Below, one piece after another: positions 37,438-45,035 of a DNA stretch of 64,000 bases (position 1 is the first letter of the stretch; each line of letters starts with the position of its first letter). Origin of the DNA: SZUA-430 sp964483585 (GTDB taxonomy: Bacteria; Pseudomonadota; Alphaproteobacteria; Micropepsales; Micropepsaceae); NCBI GenBank assembly GCA_964483585.1, contig CAZABH010000011.1, positions 16,981-80,980 of the forward strand. The letters are read 5' to 3'. The translations under genes were made by a program, and so were the position numbers. Below the pieces are notes generated by a model, which saw only the letters and a list, made by a program, of their open reading frames with translations, was not told the origin of the DNA and did not search any database.

Positions 37438-38402
37438 GTCACCGAGAGTGAAATAATACCGGCACAGATCGCCGTGAACATCAGGAGCCCGAGCTCCCGG
37501 TTCGAGCGAAACACCGCAAGGCAGCTATCCGCGCTGCTGATGTCGAGCCGCAAGACCTGCCACGCGAGATGCGCGCCCACCACCAGCATGCCAATCAGGA
37601 AGATGAGGCTGAGCCCCGCAACGAGGCCTGCCGCCACCAGCAGCAGGAAAGCCAGCCCATAGAACGCGGCCACCCAGCTCTTCGTTGCAGCCCCGAACAG
37701 CCGCGCCGTCGAGCGCACGCCGATCAGCGCGTCGTCATCCTTGTCCTGGTGTGCATAGATCGTGTCATAGCCCAGCGTCCAGAACAGGCAGCCCGCGAAC
37801 AGCAACAGCGGCGCAAGCGCCAGCCCGCCCGTCACCGCCGACCAGCCAAGCAGTGCACCCCAGTTGAACGTGAACCCGAGGAACGCCTGCGGCCAGTCGG
37901 TGATCCGCTTCATGAAAGGATAGATCGCAACCGGCACCAGCGAGGCCGCGCCCAGCCAGACCGAGAAGCTGTTGAGGCTGAGCAGCACCGCAAGGCCTGC
38001 AAGCAGTAGCGCCACGAGGAAGACGACCGCCTCGCGCACGCTGATTTGGCCAGAGGGCAGTGGCCGTCCCGCCGTGCGGGCGACCTTGGCATCGATGTCC
38101 CGGTCAACGATGTCGTTGTAGGTACAGCCCGCCCCGCGCATCACGATCGAGCCGACGGCAAACAGCGCCATAAGGTACAAGATGCCAAGCGCATAGGCTG
38201 TGTCCCCGAGAGCTGTCTCGCTGGCGCCGTGCGGTACAGCCATGAGTATCGACCACCAGCACGGCCACAGCAGCAGCCACACGCCGATGGGCCGATCGGC
38301 CCGCATCAGCCGCAGATAGGGCCGCATGCCAACAGGCGCGGACCTGTCGACCCAGGTCGCGGTCACGGCGTCGGCAGGGCGTGCAGCCTCGTTTGCGCTC
38401 AT
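37434..38402 (-). CDS. ubiA: 4-hydroxybenzoate polyprenyltransferase
   Basis: An inner-membrane prenyltransferase of ubiquinone biosynthesis that joins the polyprenyl tail to 4-hydroxybenzoate. The 322 aa protein has the two Asp-rich motifs NDIVDRDIDAKVARTAGRPL and YAHQDKDDDALIG, with about eight membrane helices. ATG 38402 is chosen because the upstream extension overlaps the divergent rsmE. Its stop overlaps the desaturase ATG (ATGA). Confidence 0.95.
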   Translation of the reverse strand: MSANEAARPADAVTATWVDRSAPVGMRPYLRLMRADRPIGVWLLLWPCWWSILMAVPHGASETALGDTAYALGILYLMALFAVGSIVMRGAGCTYNDIVDRDIDAKVARTAGRPLPSGQISVREAVVFLVALLLAGLAVLLSLNSFSVWLGAASLVPVAIYPFMKRITDWPQAFLGFTFNWGALLGWSAVTGGLALAPLLLFAGCLFWTLGYDTIYAHQDKDDDALIGVRSTARLFGAATKSWVAAFYGLAFLLLVAAGLVAGLSLIFLIGMLVVGAHLAWQVLRLDISSADSCLAVFRSNRELGLLMFTAICAGIISLSVT

Positions 38403-38448
38403 GGCTCCATGTGTTAAGTCGATTGGCATCCAAGGACAAGGCTCATCC

Positions 38449-39216
38449 ATGCGCGAGCGCAATGACGACCTGACTTATCCCGGCGGCGTGGCGCGGCTTT
38501 TCGTCGATGCCCCCCTCGCGCAGGGGGCCCGCCTCGCCCTCGACGAGGGTCAATCCCACTATCTCGCCCATGTCTTGCGCGCGAAGCCCGGCCAGCGCGT
38601 CCGCCTCTTCAATGGCGCGGACGGTGAATGGAGCGCCCTCATCCGCGACGTGGCCAAGCGGGGCATAACACTCGAGGTGGAAGGTTGCACCCGGGCGCAA
38701 GCCGGCGTCCCCGACCTCTGGCTCCTGCTCGCGCCCGTGAAAAAGACCCCGCTCGACTACATCGTGCAGAAGGCAACCGAGCTTGGCGTCGCCCGCATCC
38801 AGCCCGTGATGACGCGCCGGACGATCGTCGAGCGGATCAATACGGACCGTATGTGCGCGAACGCGATCGAGGCTGCCGAACAATCCGAGCGGCTCACCGT
38901 CCCCGAAATACCGCCTCCTCAGCCCCTCGAGCGCGCACTCGCAGGCTGGGAAGCAACGCGTCCATTGGTGTTTTGCGACGAAGCGGGCGAGGCGCGCCCC
39001 CTGGCAGAGGCGATAGAAAACCATCCAGCATCCCGCTGGGCGTTGCTGACGGGCCCCGAGGGCGGCTTTGCTCCGGAAGAGCGGGCCCATCTACGAAGCC
39101 TTCCCTATGTCATTCCAGTGACACTCGGCCCGCGCATCATGCGTGCCGATACGGCAGCGCTGGCTGCTATTGCCGTTTGGCAGGCGCTCAAGGGGGACTG
39201 GAGCCCGGGCAACTAA
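38449..39216 (+). CDS. rsmE: 16S rRNA (uracil(1498)-N(3))-methyltransferase
   Basis: A SPOUT-fold methyltransferase of 255 aa. The N-terminal PUA-like domain has ARLFVDAPL and HYLAHVLRAKPGQRV. The knotted SAM domain has LLTGPEGGFAPEE and LGPRIMRADTAALAAIAVWQ. ATG 38449 gives the canonical N-terminus. Divergent from ubiA, with 46 bp between starts. gshA follows after 85 bp. Confidence 0.95.
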   Translation: MRERNDDLTYPGGVARLFVDAPLAQGARLALDEGQSHYLAHVLRAKPGQRVRLFNGADGEWSALIRDVAKRGITLEVEGCTRAQAGVPDLWLLLAPVKKTPLDYIVQKATELGVARIQPVMTRRTIVERINTDRMCANAIEAAEQSERLTVPEIPPPQPLERALAGWEATRPLVFCDEAGEARPLAEAIENHPASRWALLTGPEGGFAPEERAHLRSLPYVIPVTLGPRIMRADTAALAAIAVWQALKGDWSPGN

Positions 39217-39288
39217 AGCTTGCCATGGCATACCCGGACCGCCTACATGCACCCGACAGGGCAATTTTTTTCGTGTAAAGATCAATCC

Positions 39289-39304
39289 AAAGGAGGCCGA
39301 CATG
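39289..39304 (+). promoter_or_regulatory. Strong ribosome binding site fixing the gshA start
   Basis: A near-perfect Shine-Dalgarno AAAGGAGG lies 5 bp before ATG 39302, which decides against the longer in-frame extension that overlaps rsmE. Confidence 0.8.
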
Positions 39305-40663
39305 TCCATTCCGCAATCCGGCGGCGCTCCCATTACATCACGCGATGATCTCGTCGCTTTCCTTGCCGATGGTTGCAAGCCACGCGCAGACTGGCGCATC
39401 GGTACAGAGCACGAAAAGTTCGGCTTCGACCTGAAGACGCTGGCCCCGCTGCCCTATGATGGCAAGCCCGGCGTGCGCGCCATGCTCGAAGGCCTCGAGC
39501 GGTTCGGCTGGCAGGCGGTGCACGAAGGTCCCAACATCATCGGTCTCAAGCAGAAGGGTGCAGCCATCAGCCTCGAGCCGGGCGGCCAGCTCGAGCTCTC
39601 CGGCGCGCCCCTGCGCAGCCTGCACGAGACCTGCGCCGAAACCAACGAGCATCTCGATCAGGTCAAGGAAATCGCGACTGAAATCGGCGCAGGCTATATC
39701 GGCCTCGGGTATCACCCGACAGCCCGGCTTGAAGATGTCCCCGTGATGCCCAAGGGTCGCTACGGCATCATGCGACGCTACATGCCGCGCGTCGGGGGGC
39801 TCGGCCTCGAAATGATGTTCCGTACCTGCACGATCCAGGTGAACCTCGACTTCGCCTCCGAAGCCGACATGGTCAAGAAGTTCCGCGTCGGCCTCGCCCT
39901 GCAGCCCGTCGCAACGGCGATGTTCGCGGCTTCCCCCTTCCGTGAGGGGCGCCCGAACGGCTTCCTCTCCTATCGCAGCCACGTCTGGACCGACGTCGAC
40001 AACGCCCGCGCCGGCATGCTGCCTTGGGTCTTCGAGGACGGTATGGGCTTCGAGCGTTACGTCGACTATGCGCTCGACGTGCCCATGTACTTCGTATACC
40101 GCGACGGCACTTATCACGACGTGGCGGGAAAGTCCTTCCGCGACTTCCTCGCCCGAAAGCTGCCGGGCCTCGAGCATGTCGAGCCGACCATGGCCGACTG
40201 GGCCGACCACCTGACGACCATCTTCCCCGAGGTGCGGCTCAAGAAATTCCTCGAGATGCGCGGCGCCGACGGCGGCCTCTGGCGCCGCATCTGCGCGCTG
40301 CCGGCACTCTGGGTTGGCATCTACTATGACCAGTCAGCGCTCGACGCGGCTTGGGACCTCGTCAAGGACTGGACGGCAGAGGAGCGCAGCGCCCTGCGCG
40401 AGGCTGTGCCGAAGCTGGGGCTCAAGACGCCCTTCCGCAACACGAATGTCCAGGCGCTGGCCCATCGCATGCTCGAGATCTCCCGCGCGGGCCTGCGTGC
40501 GAGGGCGCAGGTCGATGCCATCGGCGGCACCGAGGAAGGCTTCATCGAGCCGCTCTTCCAGATCGTCCAGACCGGTCGCACGCGAGCCGAAGACCTGCTC
40601 GAGCGTTTCCACGGGCCGTGGGGCGGCGACGTGACCAGGCTCTTCCACGAGCACGCCTACTGA
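39302..40663 (+). CDS. gshA: Glutamate--cysteine ligase
   Basis: First enzyme of glutathione synthesis, of the plant-like GCS2 type found in Alphaproteobacteria. The 453 aa length is standard. Family segments are RIGTEHEKFGFD, GGQLELSGAPL, the MPKGRYGIMRRYMP region and FRTCTIQVNLD. It is preceded by a strong ribosome binding site. gshB is not in the window. It converges on the BrnTA pair with only 9 bp between stops. Confidence 0.94.
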   Translation: MSIPQSGGAPITSRDDLVAFLADGCKPRADWRIGTEHEKFGFDLKTLAPLPYDGKPGVRAMLEGLERFGWQAVHEGPNIIGLKQKGAAISLEPGGQLELSGAPLRSLHETCAETNEHLDQVKEIATEIGAGYIGLGYHPTARLEDVPVMPKGRYGIMRRYMPRVGGLGLEMMFRTCTIQVNLDFASEADMVKKFRVGLALQPVATAMFAASPFREGRPNGFLSYRSHVWTDVDNARAGMLPWVFEDGMGFERYVDYALDVPMYFVYRDGTYHDVAGKSFRDFLARKLPGLEHVEPTMADWADHLTTIFPEVRLKKFLEMRGADGGLWRRICALPALWVGIYYDQSALDAAWDLVKDWTAEERSALREAVPKLGLKTPFRNTNVQALAHRMLEISRAGLRARAQVDAIGGTEEGFIEPLFQIVQTGRTRAEDLLERFHGPWGGDVTRLFHEHAY

Positions 40664-40672
40664 CCACGGCTC

Positions 40673-40963
40673 CTACTTCCGGCGCCCGCCAGGTTTCGCC
40701 CCGATGGCCTTCACGAGGGCTGCGTTGATCCGGGTCTGCCAGCCCGGTCCCCGTGCCTTGAAATACGCCAGCACCGCCGCATCAAGGCGCAGCGTGACCT
40801 GCACCTTGGCTGTGGCCCCTTCGGTCGGCCGCCCACGCCGCCGCAACGAGGCCTCGACGATATGCGGCACCACCTCACGCGAGGGACGCGCACGCGCAAA
40901 GTCCGCAGCCGTCCACTCGGGGTTTTCAGGGTCAGTGATACGTCTTGAGGACTTCTTTCGCAT
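40673..40963 (-). CDS. brnA: BrnA family antitoxin
   Basis: A 96 aa basic DNA-binding antitoxin. The core is ITDPENPEWTAADFARARP followed by a C-terminal ribbon-helix-helix-like segment with VTLRLDAAVLAYFKARGPGWQTRINAAL, the classic BrnA signature. It neutralises BrnT and probably represses its own promoter. Its ATG lies inside the end of brnT (32 bp overlap), so toxin and antitoxin are translated from one message. Confidence 0.93.
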   Translation of the reverse strand: MRKKSSRRITDPENPEWTAADFARARPSREVVPHIVEASLRRRGRPTEGATAKVQVTLRLDAAVLAYFKARGPGWQTRINAALVKAIGAKPGGRRK

Positions 40964-41216
40964 ATTGTCTTGCTTCCTGCTTGGTAGCTCGCCGCATGGA
41001 TATGATCCGTGTGACACCATCTTCAGGTTCTGTGAACACCACAACATGGAGAGCGCTGCCGAGAGGCCCGACAGCGACCCAGCGCTGCTCGGCGTAGCGT
41101 TCCCGCGTGTCTTCGAACGTGATCGAGTACTCCCACGCGAAGTCCTCGACCGCGGTGAAGTCCACGCCATGCTTGCGCAGGTTCGCTAGCCGCTTGTCTT
41201 CATCCCACTCATACAC
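40932..41216 (-). CDS. brnT: BrnT family toxin
   Basis: A 94 aa RelE-like ribonuclease toxin of a type II toxin-antitoxin system. The BrnT hallmarks are EWDEDKRLANLRKHGVDF, ITFEDTRERYAEQRW and IISMRRATKQEARQY. I start at the GTG that gives MYEWDEDK; a TTG four codons upstream (41228) is an alternative. It precedes the antitoxin brnA, the usual order for this family. Confidence 0.92.
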   Translation of the reverse strand: MYEWDEDKRLANLRKHGVDFTAVEDFAWEYSITFEDTRERYAEQRWVAVGPLGSALHVVVFTEPEDGVTRIISMRRATKQEARQYAKEVLKTYH

Positions 41217-41390
41217 GATCGCCGCCAATTATGTAACAACAAAATAACCGGCGCGATCCTGCACGCCCCTTGTGGCGCGAGAAGGGCGCAATTGTAACAG
41301 CAATGGATGCTGCGCCGACCCGATTGCACGCCCCCGCGATGTCGTGCCATCGTCAGCCCATCATCACACCCAAGATCATGGAACCAAGTC

Positions 41391-42155
41391 ATGAAGCTGA
41401 AGGATCGCATCATCGTCATCACGGGCGCCGCCAGCGGCATCGGCCGCGCGATGGCTATCCGCTTTGCAGCCGAGGGCGCAAAGCGCGTGGTCTGTGCCGA
41501 CATGAACCTCGCCGGTGCGGAGCAGACGGCAGACCTGTGCGGTGGCGTTGCCTTCCGCGCCGACGTCTCGAAGGAAGAGGACATCCGCATCCTGATCGAG
41601 GCAGTCGAGGCCCAGCATGGCCCCATCGATCTCTTCTGCTCGAACGCAGGCATTGGCATCCCCGGCGGCGAAGAGGTCTCGAATGATGGCTGGCAGAAGA
41701 TCTGGGACATCAACGTCATGGCCCATGTCTGGGCTGCACGCCACCTGATCCCGCGCATGAAGGCGCGTGGCGGCGGTTACCTGCTCAACACGGCCTCGGC
41801 TGCAGGCCTCCTCTCGCAGATCGGCTCGGCGCCCTATGCCGTCACCAAGCATGCAGCCGTGGGCTTCGCCGAGTGGATCGCCCTCACGCACGGCGACGAC
41901 GGCATCAAGGTCTCCGTCCTCTGCCCCCAGGCCGTACGCACGGCCATGACGGCCGGCAACGAGGAGGGCGTCGCCTCCATCGACGGCATGATCGAGCCCG
42001 CCTCTGTGGCCGACGCCTGCGTCAGTGCCATCGACACCGAAACCTTCCTGATCCTGCCCCACCCGCAGGTGCTCGACTACATGCGCCGCAAGACAGCCGA
42101 TTACGGGCGTTGGATTGGCGGCATGCGCAAGCTGAACCGCGCATATCGGACCTGA
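41391..42155 (+). CDS. Short-chain dehydrogenase/reductase
   Basis: A 254 aa classical SDR with the cofactor motif TGAASGIGRA near the N-terminus, the NAG motif (CSNAGIGIP), a catalytic Ser region (LNTASAAGLL) and YAVTK (Tyr149, Lys153). An acidic Asp after the second strand (CADMN) favours NAD over NADP. It stands alone between brnT and an unknown membrane protein. The substrate is not evident. Confidence 0.88.
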   Translation: MKLKDRIIVITGAASGIGRAMAIRFAAEGAKRVVCADMNLAGAEQTADLCGGVAFRADVSKEEDIRILIEAVEAQHGPIDLFCSNAGIGIPGGEEVSNDGWQKIWDINVMAHVWAARHLIPRMKARGGGYLLNTASAAGLLSQIGSAPYAVTKHAAVGFAEWIALTHGDDGIKVSVLCPQAVRTAMTAGNEEGVASIDGMIEPASVADACVSAIDTETFLILPHPQVLDYMRRKTADYGRWIGGMRKLNRAYRT

Positions 42156-42281
42156 ACCACAGAGGTTTGGCGCCTAACCTTAACGCGGCTCCAGGGGGTG
42201 ACCCGCGAACGCCAACCGGTCATACTGGTGACTTGGACAAGGGATCGGTCGGGCAGGGGACGCCCGACGGTTCTGGTTTGA

Positions 42282-43454
42282 ATGGGTTTCATGGTCAGCC
42301 GCAACGAACACCAACAGCCGCACGGCAAGGACGCGGAGCCCGAGGGGCTGCCCGCGCAGGGATCCGTGCCAGTCGAGGCCGCGACGCCAGCCCCGTCTTC
42401 CGGCACAACCGGCGCCACCCGTCGAGTACCGGACCTGGCCGAGCGGCTGTTGTCGCTTGTAGAGAGCCGGCCTCTCCTTGCGTTTGCCGTCATCTTCTGC
42501 GTGTTGGCAGGTGTGCACCTTTCCATCATGAATGCGAGCGGGGCGATGTCCGGGATCTTCATTGGCAAGACCCTATTCGTTCTCGATGCGACAGCGCTGG
42601 CCGACATGCTCCTTCTGGCGCTTGTCGCCAGCTGCATGGTCCTGCCGACCCTGCTCACGCGAAGCGGCGTTGATGCCTTTTCCGACACAGCCGGTGCCCT
42701 GTCAGCATCAGAGGAAGAATATGAATCAACGCTGGCCATGCTGGCCGAGCCGAACGCCATCGCACGCCTGGTCTTTGGTGGCTTCTGGGCAGCTGTTCTC
42801 ACGCCCGTGTTCGGAGGCCTCGTCCAGGCCGGCGTGACGGTTCCGCAGGAGAGTGCCTGGCTTATCACCCTCTGGCTCTACGTCAGGCTCGCTCTGGTGT
42901 TTGGCATGCTTGGCTCATGTCTTGCACACGTCGCGCTGTTGCACTATCGGCTGTCGACGGCTCTCAGCACGCATCTGCGTGTCGACCTGTTTGATCCCTC
43001 AGCGCTCGCACCGCTTGCATCACACATGCGAGGCTCTATCCTGGTTCTCTCGCTACCTTTGTGGTTGCTCGGTCCAGTTCTCTCTCGGCCGGAAGCGGCG
43101 ACCGCCAGCGCCACATTGCTCGGTGCTGGCAGCCTTCTTGTGCTTGTCGCAGGCTTCGGCGGTGTTTGGGGTGCACGCACCGCTATCCGAACTGCCAAGC
43201 GCATGGTTCAGGACGAACTCAATGCGTACTCGCGCGAAATCTGGCGCCGTGCCTACTCGAATGGACGCATTGTCGAAGCCGTCGCACTTCCCGCCATGGC
43301 CGGCATGCTGACCATTCGCAACCAGATCGGTCGCATGGCCAACTGGCCAGGTGGTTGGTCCAATGTGTTCAAGTGCCTGCTGCTGGCGGCACTGCCCGTC
43401 GTGTCATGGTTCGGTCCACAGGCAATCCAGTCACTGCTGCAGCCCTTCCTGTAA
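42282..43454 (+). CDS. Polytopic membrane protein of unknown function
   Basis: I do not recognise this 390 aa protein. The first ~60 residues are polar and Pro/Ala/Gly rich, probably cytoplasmic. Six or seven hydrophobic helices follow (around 66-84, 105-128, 163-185, 190-212, 252-270, 275-295 and 362-378). A basic amphipathic stretch, RTAIRTAKRMVQDELNAYSRE, lies between the last two. The arrangement is vaguely reminiscent of Yip1-type membrane proteins, but no clear signature was seen. It is convergent with the next gene, with 16 bp between stops. Confidence 0.7.
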   Translation: MGFMVSRNEHQQPHGKDAEPEGLPAQGSVPVEAATPAPSSGTTGATRRVPDLAERLLSLVESRPLLAFAVIFCVLAGVHLSIMNASGAMSGIFIGKTLFVLDATALADMLLLALVASCMVLPTLLTRSGVDAFSDTAGALSASEEEYESTLAMLAEPNAIARLVFGGFWAAVLTPVFGGLVQAGVTVPQESAWLITLWLYVRLALVFGMLGSCLAHVALLHYRLSTALSTHLRVDLFDPSALAPLASHMRGSILVLSLPLWLLGPVLSRPEAATASATLLGAGSLLVLVAGFGGVWGARTAIRTAKRMVQDELNAYSREIWRRAYSNGRIVEAVALPAMAGMLTIRNQIGRMANWPGGWSNVFKCLLLAALPVVSWFGPQAIQSLLQPFL

Positions 43455-43470
43455 CCTGCCACAGCTGACT

Positions 43471-44328
43471 TCAATCCGCATCCGGCGTCGAAGCGATGAT
43501 GACTGTCTGCTCAAGACCGGCATCACGATGCTTGAGCGCTGCCTTGTACTTCGGTACCTGCTCCATGGTCAGAATGGCCTTGGGTTCGGTGTACTGCATC
43601 ACGCCGATGTCATCCCACACACCCGTCATCGGCCCACCCTTTGCCTCAAGGACTGTCTCCTCGACCCGGCCAAAGAACACAAGCCGCCCGCCTGTCCGAT
43701 AGACGGTCTCCAGCGCCACCATCCCATAGCGCGCATAGGCGCGCCGGCCGGACAGGGCGGGTTCCTGGGCCACACCATAGTCCGCCCGCTCGCGATAACG
43801 AAAGAAGTTGACCATGGCAGGCTGATAATCAAGGGGACAGGATAGAAGTTGCGCCACGCTCTCACGTGTCGGCATGGCGTCGATTCTGAAGCCTGCCTGC
43901 GCCGGATCGGTTTCGATTTCGCCCACGGGCATGCGTCGCATGCCGATGTCGTGCAGCAACCGAAGCAGCCCCAGCACCATGACAGGTGGCTTACCAAGAC
44001 GCACGCGCACGACAAAGGCGTCCTCCACGTCATTGTCGAGGAACACGGGCAGTTTCGAGTCCCGCGGCGATCCGGCCAGCAGAAGGAAGCGATCCCAGTA
44101 GGCATCACCCGCGCCGACAAAGTTGAAGTTCGCGCTGGCCGCCCATTTCTGCCTGATACCCATCGGAAGGGCCACGCTGCGCCGCGCCACACCTTCGCGA
44201 AAACGCAGCGCAACGAACCAGGCAGGCGCTTCGCCCGAGACCGCGTACACGATCTCGGCCCGCCCCCGCGCCCGGACGAGAAGAACAAGCGCAACAATGA
44301 TGGCAACAAGCAGCAGGGCAGGGGTCAT
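43471..44328 (-). CDS. Membrane-anchored hypothetical protein with DUF1330-like C-terminus
   Basis: A 285 aa protein with one N-terminal membrane helix (MTPALLLVAIIVALVLLVRA), then a soluble domain in the periplasm or cytoplasm. The last ~90 residues (ALETVYRTGGRLVFFG, WDDIGVMQYTEPKAIL, KYKAALKHRDAGLEQT) look like a dimeric alpha/beta barrel of the DUF1330/EthD type. The preceding ~150 residues may contain a second, diverged copy. Function unknown. ATG 44328 is chosen because the hydrophobic helix starts there. Confidence 0.6.
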   Translation of the reverse strand: MTPALLLVAIIVALVLLVRARGRAEIVYAVSGEAPAWFVALRFREGVARRSVALPMGIRQKWAASANFNFVGAGDAYWDRFLLLAGSPRDSKLPVFLDNDVEDAFVVRVRLGKPPVMVLGLLRLLHDIGMRRMPVGEIETDPAQAGFRIDAMPTRESVAQLLSCPLDYQPAMVNFFRYRERADYGVAQEPALSGRRAYARYGMVALETVYRTGGRLVFFGRVEETVLEAKGGPMTGVWDDIGVMQYTEPKAILTMEQVPKYKAALKHRDAGLEQTVIIASTPDAD

Positions 44329-44443
44329 GACGCAGGGATCTCTGAGGTTCCACGATCCTCTTCGCACGATTCCGTCCAGCCGGCCATGCCCCCGATACAG
44401 TCTTTCATGCTAGAAGGGTAATATCCAACCGGAGTGAGTATCC

Positions 44444-44950
44444 ATGTCGTCGAACCTCTATGGCGCCAGCGTCGGCGTATTTGTGCAGTACCTGACCAGC
44501 CTTTCGGCCCTGCTGAAGAAGGCGGAGGCGAGCGCGGCTGCGCGCAAGATCGATCCGCAGGTCTTCGTGATGGCGCGCATAGCCCCCGACATGTTTCCGC
44601 TGGTCCGTCAGGTCCAGATCGCAACCGATCATGCCAAGGGGGCCTCCGCCCGGCTTGCCGGGGTCGACATTCCAGCCTTTGCCGACACCGAGGCGAGCTT
44701 CGAGGAGCTCCAGCAGCGCATAGCCAAGACCTTGGACTTCATCCGCTCGCTGCCGCGCGAGAAATTCGAAGGTTCTGCCGAGCGCGATGTCACGCTGACA
44801 CTGGCCGGACAGAAGTTCACCTGGACGGGTGCCACCTACCTTCACAACTTCGCCACGCCGAACTTCTTCTTCCACATGACGACCGCCTACAACATCCTGC
44901 GCCACAACGGCGTGGATGTCGGCAAGCGCGATTTCATCGGAGGGCTCTGA
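44444..44950 (+). CDS. DUF1993 family protein (DinB-like fold)
   Basis: A 168 aa cytoplasmic protein. Family segments include YLTSLSALLKKAEASAAAR, MARIAPDMFPLVRQVQIATDHAKG and HNFATPNFFFHMTTAYNILRHNGV. Members are predicted four-helix bundles related to DinB/metal-dependent hydrolases, function unknown. A GGAG ribosome binding site lies about 10 bp upstream. Divergent from the preceding gene. Confidence 0.85.
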   Translation: MSSNLYGASVGVFVQYLTSLSALLKKAEASAAARKIDPQVFVMARIAPDMFPLVRQVQIATDHAKGASARLAGVDIPAFADTEASFEELQQRIAKTLDFIRSLPREKFEGSAERDVTLTLAGQKFTWTGATYLHNFATPNFFFHMTTAYNILRHNGVDVGKRDFIGGL

Positions 44951-44955
44951 CGCAC

Positions 44956-45015
44956 GTCACGGTCCGCGCAGGGCCGTCACGGTCCGCGAAGGATTGTCAT
45001 GGTCCGCGAAGGCGG
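44956..45015. repeat. Three tandem copies of a 20-bp unit
   Basis: GTCACGGTCCGCGCAGGGCC, GTCACGGTCCGCGAAGGATT and GTCATGGTCCGCGAAGGCGG follow each other without gaps between two convergent genes. The unit is mostly conserved in its first 13 bases. Role unknown. Confidence 0.75.
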
Positions 45016-45035
45016 ACCACCCACCTCTTGCGGCT

